Shown: positions 1-6,799 of the stretch, one piece after another
Layout: every line of letters starts with the position of its first letter
Position numbering within the stretch: the first letter of the stretch is position 1
NCBI GenBank assembly: GCA_964485515.1
Contig: CAZALT010000023.1
Span: 1-29,931, forward strand
Source of the DNA: CAZALT01 sp964485515
Lineage (GTDB): Bacteria; Actinomycetota; Acidimicrobiia; Acidimicrobiales; Acidimicrobilacustridaceae
Direction: 5' to 3'
Length of the DNA stretch: 29,931 nucleotides
The notes under the pieces: model-generated
The model's database searches: none
Told to the model about the DNA's origin: nothing
The model's input: the letters and a program-made list of their open reading frames with translations, nothing else
Made by a program: the position numbers and the translations under genes

Positions 1-975
1 GCGGATCTGCCGGGCGCGGATCTCGCGACGGTCAGGGCCCCGGAAGACGTGGTGGTCGCCACGCCGCTGTTCGTCCCCGAGCCGATCCCCAGCCGGCGTC
101 GCATGGTCGTCGAGGCGTTGCGGGATCGCGTGGCCCAGCTCCGCCACCTGCCCGGACTGCTCCTGCACACGGTGCGGGGATTGGTCTCCCTGCTGGTCCG
201 ACGGCGTCGATCCGAGGTGGCCACGCCCGTCCCGATCATGAGCACGCCGCGGTCGTCGTTCAACACGGCCATCACCGCCCGCCGTTCTTTCGCCACGACC
301 GTGCTGAGCCTCGCCGATGCCACCGCGGTCAAGCAGGCCCGCCGCGTCACGCTGAACGACGTCGTCCTCGCCACGGTCGGTGGAGCGCTGCGCGCCTACC
401 TGCTGGCTCGGGGTGAGCTGCCAGCCCGGCCCCTGGTCGCCGCCGTCCCGGTCTCGAGCGATCCGAACACGGCACGACTCGAGGGGAACCGTGTCTCCAA
501 CCTCTTCGCTTCGCTCGCGACCGACGAAGCCGATCCGCTGCGGCGACTCGATGAGATCCACTCGGTGATGGTCGAGGCCAAGGTCGCGCAGGACATCATC
601 GGAGTCGAGACGCTCGCCAACTGGATCGAGTACACGCCGCCGGGCCCGTACGCGTGGTTCAACCGTCACTACTCGGGTTGGCGGGTCGCCGATCGGCATC
701 CGTCGCCGATCAACGTGATCGTGTCGAACGTCCCTGGTCCTCGTGAGCCGCTCCACGTCGCGGGAGCTGTCCTGCGGGAGATCTACTCGGTCGGGCCCAT
801 CCTCGAGGGGGTCGGGCTGAACATCACGGTGTGGAGCTACGGCTCCCAGCTCTACGTCGGGGTGCTCGCCTGCGGCGACACCTTGCCCGAGCCGTGGCTC
901 ATCACCGAGGCCATGTCCGATGCGCTGCACGAGCTGGTCGTCGCGGTCGGTGCGGTTCCTGCGCCCTCGACCTGA
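1..975 (+). CDS. Wax ester synthase/diacylglycerol acyltransferase (WS/DGAT), C-terminal part, 5' end outside window
   Basis: The reading frame is open from base 1, so the gene starts upstream and only its last 324 codons are seen. WS/DGAT enzymes esterify acyl-CoA to fatty alcohols or diacylglycerol, giving storage wax esters or triacylglycerol. The family-typical stretch with PVSSDPN followed by GNRVSN lies near visible residues 150-165, and the SNVPGP motif of the C-terminal DUF1298-type domain is at visible residues 242-247. The N-terminal HHxxxDG catalytic motif is not in the window, so activity cannot be judged. The gene ends with TGA at 973-975 and is followed by a 22-bp tandem repeat rather than a clear terminator. 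Family assignment is firm; substrate preference is unknown. Confidence 0.9.
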   Translation, partial: ADLPGADLATVRAPEDVVVATPLFVPEPIPSRRRMVVEALRDRVAQLRHLPGLLLHTVRGLVSLLVRRRRSEVATPVPIMSTPRSSFNTAITARRSFATTVLSLADATAVKQARRVTLNDVVLATVGGALRAYLLARGELPARPLVAAVPVSSDPNTARLEGNRVSNLFASLATDEADPLRRLDEIHSVMVEAKVAQDIIGVETLANWIEYTPPGPYAWFNRHYSGWRVADRHPSPINVIVSNVPGPREPLHVAGAVLREIYSVGPILEGVGLNITVWSYGSQLYVGVLACGDTLPEPWLITEAMSDALHELVVAVGAVPAPST

Positions 976-1000
976 CCCTGGTCGCCTACCCCGGCCGTCG

Positions 1001-1044
1001 GCCAGAGGCGCCGTGAGTCGGGGCCAGAAGCGGCGTGAATCGGG
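1001..1044. repeat. 22-bp direct tandem repeat, two copies
   Basis: Bases 1001-1022 and 1023-1044 are adjacent copies of one 22-bp unit (gccaga.gcg.cgtga.tcggg) with three substitutions between them. It sits between the WS/DGAT stop and the next start, so it also occupies the leader of that gene. I cannot tell whether it has a function. Confidence 0.8.
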
Positions 1045-1485
1045 GTGTGGGTCACCCCTGAGGTCGCGGCTTTGCGCTTGACTGACGCCGTGGTTCCAGA
1101 TCGTCCATCTCGGCTCTGGCAGGCCTCGAAGCTGTTCCTGCTCCTCTCGCTCGTCCCGCTCGTGATCGCCATCGGACTCGTCACCCTCGGCGTGCACAAC
1201 CCGGGGGTGCAGGACTGCGGCTCGCCGGCGGTGTTCGTGATCACCGACCGGGCCAACGAGAGGGTGGCGCTCGTGGGGGTCGAGATCACGTCGGAGCAGC
1301 GCGTCCTCGACGCGCAGCCACGGTGTGCGGCCCGCGTCGGCGATCGGCTTCGCCTCGCGGGGTACGTCGGGGTCGGGTTCCTGGTCCTCGCAGCGACCGG
1401 GGCGGCACTCGGCCTGGTCGACGATCGCGTGCGGCTCCGTCACGAACCGCCGTTCGAGGAGTACCTCGACGACTCGGATCCCTGA
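1045..1485 (+). CDS. Hypothetical two-helix membrane protein
   Basis: I do not recognise a family. The 146-residue product has a hydrophobic segment at about residues 27-48 and a second at about 106-126. Between them is a region of about 55 residues with two cysteines (in QDCGS and QPRCA), which could form a disulfide if that loop is outside the cell. The C-terminus is acidic (EEYLDDSDP). The GTG at 1045 has no good Shine-Dalgarno sequence; TTG at 1072 or 1078 downstream of GAGG (1060-1063) is a plausible alternative that would remove 9 or 11 residues. The codon use fits a real gene. It ends before a hairpin element that may act as its terminator. No function can be assigned. Confidence 0.6.
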   Translation: MWVTPEVAALRLTDAVVPDRPSRLWQASKLFLLLSLVPLVIAIGLVTLGVHNPGVQDCGSPAVFVITDRANERVALVGVEITSEQRVLDAQPRCAARVGDRLRLAGYVGVGFLVLAATGAALGLVDDRVRLRHEPPFEEYLDDSDP

Positions 1486-1512
1486 GCTCTACGTGCCGTG
1501 GGAGTTGCCCAA

Positions 1513-1552
1513 CCTCCCGTTCTGGCGTACCTCCTCCCGTTCTGGCGTACCT
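1513..1552. repeat. 20-bp perfect direct repeat, two copies
   Basis: Bases 1513-1532 and 1533-1552 are identical (cctcccgttctggcgtacct). The second copy forms the left edge of the hairpin element at 1537-1590, so the first looks like a partial duplication of that element's left arm. Confidence 0.9.
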
Positions 1553-1590
1553 CGCCGTCGTGGAGCGACGGCGAGGTACGCAATTCCGGT
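1537..1590. terminator. Intergenic hairpin element, copy 1, possible bidirectional terminator
   Basis: Bases 1545-1560 and 1566-1581 form a perfect 16-bp stem closed by a 5-base loop (tggag). Outside the stem lie CCG plus five bases on the left, and AATTC then CGGT on the right; CCG and CGG can pair again around an internal loop. The element lies between two convergent genes (stops at 1485 and 1603), the position expected of a shared terminator, but there is no run of T. Very similar elements occur at 23207-23260 and 24952-25005. Confidence 0.7.
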
Positions 1591-1602
1591 GTAGAACCTG
1601 TT

Positions 1603-2088
1603 CTAGTTCTTTGGTTCGAGGTTGGTGCCGGCCGCCAGGCCGAGTCCGTAGGACCACGTGGCGGCGCGCTCGAGCTGACCCTGCTCGAGGTGGCCTGGCT
1701 CGTCGTCCAGATAGAAGGTCTCGGACCCCATGTCGGGGAGGAACCCGGCTCTGCGCAAGGCCTTTGCGACCTGGCCGGCGGCGTTGCCCTTGCGGATCCA
1801 GCCACCTCGGTGGCGGAGATCGAAGGTCGCGACGGCGAGGCGACGGTTGGGTGCGGCGATCTCGTCGAGCCAGGCCGTGATCGCGGGTGATGCCCCCCGG
1901 TCCACGGTCGGCGTGCCCACGACGAGGAGTCGCACCGGATCCCAGTTCGGTTGGCGTTGCGCGGAGCGCGTCACATCGACGAGGGTCGACGGCTCGGGGG
2001 CGGTGACGTTGATGGCGAAGATCTCGGCCAGGCGGGCGATGGTGGCGTTGGACCCGTCGTAGGCGATGACTGCAGACTGGTTGGGCAC
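1603..2088 (-). CDS. Flavodoxin-like protein
   Basis: Flavodoxins bind FMN and carry electrons or sense redox state. The start chosen is GTG at 2088, giving 161 residues that open directly with the first beta strand and phosphate-loop region (AVIAYDGSNATIARLAE). A second strand LLVVGTPTV follows in mid-protein. The C-terminal half, with AVATFDLR, then a segment rich in Gly, Ala and Arg, then ETFYLDDEPG and LERAATW, resembles short actinobacterial flavodoxin-domain proteins. The frame stays open to ATG at 2238, but the extra 50 residues are Arg/Pro-rich and overlap a strong hairpin at 2205-2236, so I reject that start. No clear Shine-Dalgarno site precedes the GTG. The phosphate loop lacks the usual T/S-x-T-G-x-T pattern, so FMN binding is inferred from overall shape only. 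Confidence 0.6.
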   Translation of the reverse strand: MPNQSAVIAYDGSNATIARLAEIFAINVTAPEPSTLVDVTRSAQRQPNWDPVRLLVVGTPTVDRGASPAITAWLDEIAAPNRRLAVATFDLRHRGGWIRKGNAAGQVAKALRRAGFLPDMGSETFYLDDEPGHLEQGQLERAATWSYGLGLAAGTNLEPKN

Positions 2089-2427
2089 GGCGGGCAGTCG
2101 ACCACGGCGCTGGTTCTCGGGCAAGCACGGTCGCGCTCCACGGGTGTGCTCGCCGGCGGAGAACGGGCGGAGAACCGGGCGGAGAGCCAGGCGGAGGAAC
2201 GGCTGACGCCCGCCCGTGGGAGGTCGGGCGGGCGTCATTTGCAGGCTCGACGGTGGGAGGTTCCGGAGCCGGCAGGGCTGCGCGAAGCAACCCGATCCTC
2301 CTGCGGGCCGGCTCGTGCGCCCGGCTTGCGCAGGTGTGTCGTGCGGGAGTCTCGGCTTGACGCGCTCAGCGACGTCGGAGCAGGGCTCGTGGCGAGCGCC
2401 GACGGTGCGCGTGGGCCTGGACCGTGG
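2089..2427. other. Intergenic region with degenerate 12-bp repeats
   Basis: No gene is convincing here if the flavodoxin-like gene starts at 2088. Bases 2155-2201 hold about four degenerate copies of an 11- to 12-bp unit beginning ggcggag. A strong hairpin, listed separately, follows at 2205-2236. Bases 2240-2427 show no clear feature; several frames are open, as is usual at this GC content, but none has a family-like sequence. Confidence 0.5.
2205..2236 (-). terminator. GC-rich hairpin, likely terminator for the small gene at 2428-2649
   Basis: Bases 2205-2216 (gacgcccgcccg) and 2225-2236 are perfect inverted repeats, giving a 12-bp stem with an 8-base loop. GC-rich stems without a long T tract are common terminators in actinobacteria. 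It lies about 190 bp beyond the stop of the leftward small gene and upstream of the flavodoxin-like start, so it could separate the two transcription units. Confidence 0.5.
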
Positions 2428-2649
2428 TCAGGCGGCCGCGGGGATCTCCTCGTAGGGGAGCCCTGCGGTCAGGTCGTCGAGCCACGCCTCCATCTCGAGC
2501 TCGCTGGCCCGACGTCGGTAGGCGGCGGCGAGTGGGGCGGAGAGGGATTCGGCCTGCACCCGGAGGCTGCGGGCCCGCTCGCGCAGGCTGTGGGCGACCT
2601 TGACGAGGGCCTGGTTCGGGGTGTCGGTGTGGACGGCGGTGATGGACAT
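2428..2649 (-). CDS. Small helical protein of unknown function
   Basis: I do not recognise this 73-residue protein. It begins MSITAVHTDTPNQAL and is mostly predicted helix: an Arg-rich stretch (HSLRERARSLRVQAESL) is followed by an Ala/Glu-rich one and an acidic, Leu-containing C-terminus ending EEIPAAA. There is no signal peptide, membrane segment or cysteine. The ATG at 2649 is preceded by GGGAGGT five bases upstream on the minus strand, one of the best ribosome-binding sites in the window, which supports a real, well-translated gene. It stands alone, with 234 bp between it and the preceding leftward gene. A small coiled-coil or DNA-associated protein is possible but unsupported. Confidence 0.7.
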   Translation of the reverse strand: MSITAVHTDTPNQALVKVAHSLRERARSLRVQAESLSAPLAAAYRRRASELEMEAWLDDLTAGLPYEEIPAAA

Positions 2650-2784
2650 GGAGACCTCCCTGCGCGAATCCGGTGCTGGTTCGCTGATGGTCGTGGCGCT
2701 GCGTATCAGAACGGCTGCGGATTCCGAACAGCTGCGGATCGCAACACCAGGTCCAACCGGATAGCCGGCGCAGGTGTTCCTTCG

Positions 2785-2805
2785 CTGACGGTGACGTCAG
2801 TCACT
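2785..2805. promoter_or_regulatory. Nested inverted repeats upstream of the small gene
   Basis: The stretch contains ctgac-N6-gtcag (2785-2800) and an overlapping gtgac-N5-tcac (2791-2804) around a perfect tgacgtca. It lies about 140 bp upstream of the small leftward gene. A direct repeat of gctgcggat (2714-2722 and 2731-2739, period 17) lies between. These are candidate protein-binding sites only; no firm -35/-10 pair is visible. Confidence 0.25.
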
Positions 2806-2840
2806 GGATGAGGCCACGTATAGCGCGGGTCCGCGCGCCC

Positions 2841-2882
2841 CTGGCGCACCGCGCCGTCGTGGACCGACGTCGGCGGCGCGCC
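2841..2882. repeat. Possible decayed copy of the intergenic hairpin element
   Basis: The sequence ctggcgcaccgcgccgtcgt, then ggac and cgacg, resembles the left arm, loop and inner stem of the element at 1537-1590. The right arm has diverged and the AATT-CGGT end is missing. It lies immediately after the stop of the leftward membrane-protein gene. The similarity is partial and could be chance in GC-rich DNA. Confidence 0.35.
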
Positions 2883-2883
2883 T

Positions 2884-4092
2884 CTACGCGGGGGCGAGGT
2901 TGTCGTCGTTGGCGTCTTCGGGGTTCGGTGGGTTGCCGTAGCGGCGCTTGAACAGGATCCACGCCACCAGTCCGGCCGGGAGCGGGAGCCAGTACGAAGA
3001 GATGCGGTACGCCAACGTGGCGAGCAGCGCCTGCTCGCCACCGATGCCGGCCAAGGCGAGCGTGGCCACGAGCCCCGCCTCGACGAAGCCGAGGCCGCCC
3101 GGGGTGATCGGGATCATGGTGAGCACGGCGGCCACGGCGTAGGCGAGGAGCACGAGGCTGAGCTTGGGTCTCGCGCCCACGGCATAGAGGGCGGTGACGA
3201 GGGCGAGGTAGTCGAGCAGCCAGTTGCCCACCGCGGCAGCGAGGGCCTGCTCCCACCGGGAGCCGAGGGCCTCGACGACCGTGTCGCGCTGGGCCACGAG
3301 GCCCTCGGCGGTCGGCGGGTCGGTCCGGTTCGTCCGGTCGTAGATCCACGTGGCGACCCGTTCGATGAGCCGGCCCAACGCTTCCAACGGACGGTTGAAG
3401 CGGACCAGGACGAACCCCGCGGCGAAGAGGACGAGGAACACGAGCGCCCCGCCCCAGGCGACCACCGACAGGTTCTTCGGGACCGGCGCCCCGAAGAGCG
3501 ATCCGATGACGGCCACGAGGGGCAGCGCGAAGAGCACGCCGTTGCTGATGAACGCGGTCGACGCGAGCGCGGTGCCGGCCTCGGCACGGTTCACACCCGA
3601 CACCGACAGCATCCGCCATCCGACGGCGGCGCCAATCGGCGCGCCGCCCGGCACGACCTTGCTGACGGAGTTCGACACGAGCTGGGCGGTGCTGGCCACG
3701 AACCAGTCGATCTGGGGGACCGCGATGCGGGTCAGGCGCCACACGCAGGCGAAGCTTCCGAGCTGGCACAGCAGCATGGCCACGAACCAGAGCGGGTTGA
3801 TGTCCTTCAGGCGAGGGGCCTCGGCGAACACGTCGAGAACCTTCGGGGCGAGCCCGTAGAGGGTGAAGGCGCCGACCGCCAGGAAGAGGATCCGGACGAC
3901 GACCTTGCCGACCGAGACCCGCGACGTCGATCCGGTGGAGCTACGGGACCGGCCCGGTTCGCGCCGTCCGGTCGAGGCCGGTGCGGCGGGCGCGTCGGTC
4001 GTCTCGATGTCGACATCGGGGATGAACTCGTGCGCGCCCACCAGGGGAGGGAGGTCGTCGTCGTCCCGGTCCCCTGCGAGCTCCGATGCCAT
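2884..4092 (-). CDS. LPG-synthase transmembrane (YbhN/UPF0104-type) membrane protein
   Basis: The 402-residue product has a hydrophilic N-terminus of about 60 residues, acidic then Ser/Arg-rich, followed by about seven or eight membrane segments. Motifs typical of the lysylphosphatidylglycerol-synthase transmembrane family are present: PGGAPIGAAVGWRML in the middle, TPGGLGFVEAGLVATL nearer the C-terminus, and LAYRISSYWLPLPAGLVAW at the end. In other bacteria this domain flips aminoacylated lipids or accompanies glycolipid synthesis, but the catalytic aminoacyl-transferase domain of MprF is absent here, so only a lipid-translocation-like role can be suggested. The ATG at 4092 lies 9 bp after the stop of the hydrolase gene, implying co-transcription. 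No strong Shine-Dalgarno sequence precedes it. Confidence 0.85.
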   Translation of the reverse strand: MASELAGDRDDDDLPPLVGAHEFIPDVDIETTDAPAAPASTGRREPGRSRSSTGSTSRVSVGKVVVRILFLAVGAFTLYGLAPKVLDVFAEAPRLKDINPLWFVAMLLCQLGSFACVWRLTRIAVPQIDWFVASTAQLVSNSVSKVVPGGAPIGAAVGWRMLSVSGVNRAEAGTALASTAFISNGVLFALPLVAVIGSLFGAPVPKNLSVVAWGGALVFLVLFAAGFVLVRFNRPLEALGRLIERVATWIYDRTNRTDPPTAEGLVAQRDTVVEALGSRWEQALAAAVGNWLLDYLALVTALYAVGARPKLSLVLLAYAVAAVLTMIPITPGGLGFVEAGLVATLALAGIGGEQALLATLAYRISSYWLPLPAGLVAWILFKRRYGNPPNPEDANDDNLAPA

Positions 4093-4101
4093 CGGCTGAG
4101 G

Positions 4102-5058
4102 CTAAACCAGCGGGCCGTCGGTGCCGTGCGTCGTGGGCAGACCCGTGGCGAGGCGTGCCGTCCATGCTGTGGAGTCGACGGCGCCGGGCTCGGTCGAATC
4201 GATGAAGGTGGATACGGAGCGGACGAAGCGCTCGGGCTGCTCGTTCTGCGGGTAGTGCCCGCAGTCCTCGAAGACCTCGAGCGTGCTGCCGGGCATCGCC
4301 GCGTGGGCCTCGTAGCCGTGGCTCACGGGGATGATGCGGTCGCGCGCACCCCAGATGATGTGGGTCGGGAGGTGCTCGGCCAGGTACAGGCGATCGAGGG
4401 CGCTCACGGTCTGCCCGCCGGGGTCGACGACGGCCCGGAGGGTGTGCACGAAGGCCTCTCGGTTCTCGCGGTGGGTCAGCGAGACGTAGCTGCGCCACTG
4501 CTCGGCGATGGACGGAGCGCGGATCCCCCGGTCGTGGAGCCAGGTGCTGACCGAGTTCCCGGCGTTGCGGACCACCGGCGGAAACAGGAGGGGCATGAGG
4601 TACTCGGTGCCGGGCAGCGTGAAGGCGCGGAGGAGGAGTGAGACCTCACGGCCCAACCCGCCGCTGTCGACCAGCACGAGGCGGTCGCAGCGCTCCGGGT
4701 ACTGGTAGGCGAACTGCAGGGCGATCCCGCCTCCGAGCGACTGGCCGAGGATCGTGGCGCGTTCGACGCCGAGCGTCGACAGCAGGTCGCGCAGCATGCT
4801 GGCGAAGCTGCCCAGGGAGTAGTCGTGGCGCGGCTTGGCGGACCGGCCGTGGCCGAGCAGGTCGGGGGCGATGACGATGTAGCGCTCGCTGAGCGGACCG
4901 ATGACGTCGCGCCAGGTGTCGGCGTTGCCCGCCATGCCGTGGATGAGCAGCAGGCATGGACGCTCGACGGCATCGTCGCCCTCGGCGTCGGGCCCGGGCT
5001 CGCCCGCGATGAGCACGGACAGCTCGTGTCCATGGATCGTGACGGTGCGAGGCTCCAC
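4102..5058 (-). CDS. Alpha/beta-fold hydrolase
   Basis: This 318-residue protein has the complete layout of an alpha/beta hydrolase. The oxyanion-hole HG is at residues 40-41 (LLLIHGMAGN), the nucleophile elbow GQSLG has Ser107, the acid is Asp240 (GARDRIIP), and the base is His268 (EDCGHYPQNEQPERF). A cap region lies between about residues 135 and 215. There is no signal peptide, so it probably acts in the cytoplasm. The start is GTG at 5058; no good Shine-Dalgarno site is visible. It precedes and is probably co-transcribed with the LPG-synthase-type membrane protein gene. Substrate cannot be deduced; the family includes esterases, C-C hydrolases and haloperoxidase-like enzymes. Confidence 0.9.
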   Translation of the reverse strand: MEPRTVTIHGHELSVLIAGEPGPDAEGDDAVERPCLLLIHGMAGNADTWRDVIGPLSERYIVIAPDLLGHGRSAKPRHDYSLGSFASMLRDLLSTLGVERATILGQSLGGGIALQFAYQYPERCDRLVLVDSGGLGREVSLLLRAFTLPGTEYLMPLLFPPVVRNAGNSVSTWLHDRGIRAPSIAEQWRSYVSLTHRENREAFVHTLRAVVDPGGQTVSALDRLYLAEHLPTHIIWGARDRIIPVSHGYEAHAAMPGSTLEVFEDCGHYPQNEQPERFVRSVSTFIDSTEPGAVDSTAWTARLATGLPTTHGTDGPLV

Positions 5059-5098
5059 TCGGGCATGGTACCGGTGCGACGATCGATCCTCAGGTGAC

Positions 5099-5318
5099 GG
5101 GGCCGGTGGGGCCGGTGGGGCCGGTGGGGCCGGTGGGGCCGGTGGGGCCGGTGGNNNNNNNNNNNNNNNNNNNNNNNNNNNNNNNNNNNNNNNNNNNNNN
5201 NNNNNNNNNNNNNNNNNNNNNNNNNNNNNNNNNNNNNNNNNNNNNNNNNNNNNNGGGCCGGTGGGGCCGGTGGGGCCGGTGGGGCCGGTGGGGCCGGTGG
5301 GGCCGGTGGGGCCGGTGG
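5099..5318. repeat. 9-bp microsatellite (ggggccggt) interrupted by an assembly gap
   Basis: About 6.2 copies of ggggccggt occupy 5099-5154 and about 7.1 copies occupy 5255-5318, with 100 N between. The two flanks are out of register by one base across the N run, so the real number of missing bases is not simply a multiple of nine minus 100. All frames through the repeat are open and would encode Gly-Pro-Val/Thr or His-Arg-Pro repeats, but nothing else suggests a gene. It sits upstream of the hydrolase start. Confidence 0.95.
5155..5254. other. Assembly gap of 100 N inside the 9-bp repeat
   Basis: Exactly 100 N, the usual placeholder for a gap of unknown size. The same repeat on both sides explains why assembly stopped here. 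Confidence 0.98.
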
Positions 5319-5326
5319 CGACGCAC

Positions 5327-5354
5327 GAGCGGCGACGGCCGAGCGGCGACGGCC
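5327..5354. repeat. 14-bp perfect tandem repeat, two copies
   Basis: Bases 5327-5340 and 5341-5354 are identical (gagcggcgacggcc). They lie between the microsatellite and the stop codon of the leftward CoA-transferase gene. Confidence 0.9.
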
Positions 5355-5358
5355 GAGA

Positions 5359-6600
5359 TCAGTTCCCCTCGCCGAAGGCTCCCGCGGCGCGCAGCTCGGC
5401 GATCCTCGCGTCGTCGTAGCCGAGGAGGTCGGCGAGCACCTCGTCGGTGTGCTGGCCGACCGTGGGCGCCTTCGTGGGGGTCGGCGGCGCCTCGCCCACG
5501 AACTTGACCGGCTGGGGGAGCTGATCGGCGCCGAGGGCATCCTGGGAGAACCAGTCGAAGCGGTCCTGGAACTGGGGGTCGTCGCTGATGTTGGCCGGTG
5601 TGTTCACCGGGGCGATGGTCGTGTTGACCTCACCGGAGAAGGTCATCCACTCGGCCGACGTCCTGGTCTTGAAGATGTCGCGCAGCTCGGCCTGGAGCTC
5701 GCGGTTGTTGCGGGCGTGGTCGGCGTAGGTGCTGCCCGGCCACTTCTCGAAGAGGTCGGGGCGGCCGATGCCTTCGGCGAAGTTCTTCCAGAAGAGCTGT
5801 TCGGATGCCATGAAGAGAACGTGGCCGTCGGCGGACTCGTACATCTGGTAGCGCACGCCCTCCTTCATGCCCGCGGTGCCCGGCGCCCGCCGCTCGAAGT
5901 CGTCCGACGCGTTGCCCGTCACCTCGGACTGGGGGCGTTCGTAGGCCCGGTAGCTCTCCGACCGGTACCAGTCGAACGCGGCCGCGGCATCGGACTGCGC
6001 GACCTCGAGCTCGGATCCTTCGCCGGTGGTGCGGGCGCGGAGGATGGCGGCGAGGATGCCCAACGCGCCGTAGATCGGCGCGGCGTTGATGCCGATGGAC
6101 ACGTGCTCGGGGATGTAGCAGAACCCCTCGTCGTCGTAGGCGGGCGTGACCACGCCGGCCCAGGTGTCGTAGGCCACGCCGTGGCTCGGCAGGTCGCGGT
6201 AGGGGCCGGTGGCGCCGTAGCCCGAGATCGAGCAGAACACGATGGCGGGGTTGATGGCCTTGAGGTCGTCGTAGCCGACACCCCGCTTGGCGAGCGCGCC
6301 CGGGCGCATGGCTTCGACTACCGCGTCAGCGTCCTTGGCCAGCTCCTTGAAGAGCTCGACGCCTTCGTCGGTGCGCAGGTCGATGGTGATGCTTCGCTTG
6401 CCCCGATTGAGGTGGAGGTGCATCAGCGACGTGCCCTCCACGATGGGCCAGGTCATCTGGCGCACGTAGTCGCCGGTGGGCGGCTCGACCTTGATGACGT
6501 CGGCACCGAGGTCGGCGAGGTTCGTCGTGATGGCAGCGGGGCCGAGCATCGACGCTTCGATGATCCGAACACCCGCGAGAGGAGCCTGCTTGGCGGTCAT
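5359..6600 (-). CDS. Class III (CaiB/BaiF family) CoA-transferase
   Basis: Family III CoA-transferases move CoA between carboxylic acids, and the fold also includes alpha-methylacyl-CoA racemase. The 413-residue length is typical. The N-terminus (PLAGVRIIEASMLGPAAITTNLADLGADVIKVEPP) is the classic Rossmann-like opening. NRGKRSITIDLRT, EAMRPGALAKRGVGYDDL and CSISGYGATGPY follow in the expected order. Asp145 in SHGVAYDTWAG is at the position of the catalytic aspartate that forms the acyl/CoA anhydride. The C-terminal ending, with PTVGQHTDEVLADLLGY, is also characteristic. The ATG at 6600 lacks a Shine-Dalgarno site. A palindromic operator overlaps the promoter, so the gene is probably under TetR-type control. 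The acid substrate is unknown; fatty-acid, steroid or bile-acid-like breakdown would fit. Confidence 0.93.
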   Translation of the reverse strand: MTAKQAPLAGVRIIEASMLGPAAITTNLADLGADVIKVEPPTGDYVRQMTWPIVEGTSLMHLHLNRGKRSITIDLRTDEGVELFKELAKDADAVVEAMRPGALAKRGVGYDDLKAINPAIVFCSISGYGATGPYRDLPSHGVAYDTWAGVVTPAYDDEGFCYIPEHVSIGINAAPIYGALGILAAILRARTTGEGSELEVAQSDAAAAFDWYRSESYRAYERPQSEVTGNASDDFERRAPGTAGMKEGVRYQMYESADGHVLFMASEQLFWKNFAEGIGRPDLFEKWPGSTYADHARNNRELQAELRDIFKTRTSAEWMTFSGEVNTTIAPVNTPANISDDPQFQDRFDWFSQDALGADQLPQPVKFVGEAPPTPTKAPTVGQHTDEVLADLLGYDDARIAELRAAGAFGEGN

Positions 6601-6613
6601 GGAGCGACGATAA

Positions 6614-6628
6614 CTGACGGACCGTCAG
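6614..6628. promoter_or_regulatory. Palindromic TetR-type operator in front of the CoA-transferase
   Basis: CTGACGGACCGTCAG is a perfect 15-base palindrome apart from its central base, 14 bases from the CoA-transferase ATG. Operators of this TGACGG-CCGTCA form are common for actinobacterial TetR regulators of acyl-CoA metabolism. On the minus strand, TTATCGT between palindrome and ATG could be a -10 box for a leaderless transcript, so a bound repressor would block the promoter. The cognate regulator is not in the window. Confidence 0.65.
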
Positions 6629-6799
6629 GTCGTTCAACCGGCCCCGGTCAGGGATCCGATGGTGTGCGACTGCTGAAGGTGAGCGTTTCGCAACGGCGGA
6701 GTTACGCGGACCCCCGGTGGTGAGGCATGATGGCGCGGCAGCCCGCGACCTCCGGATGGGGCTGCGTGTTGACCCGCACGTCCGAAGAGGAGTCCCTAC

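Noticed and set aside
2089..2238. Longer flavodoxin-like protein starting at ATG 2238
   Set aside because: The extra region is Arg/Pro-rich, contains degenerate tandem repeats and begins inside a 12-bp stem hairpin. The flavodoxin fold starts right after GTG 2088.
5090..5326. Collagen-like Gly-X-Y (TGP) repeat protein
   Set aside because: The repeat is a 9-bp microsatellite open in every frame and interrupted by N. No start, signal sequence or flanking domain supports a protein.
5449..6723. 424-residue open frame on the plus strand opposite the CoA-transferase
   Set aside because: The CoA-transferase has a full family sequence on the minus strand; the opposite frame is a codon-bias shadow that also crosses the operator.
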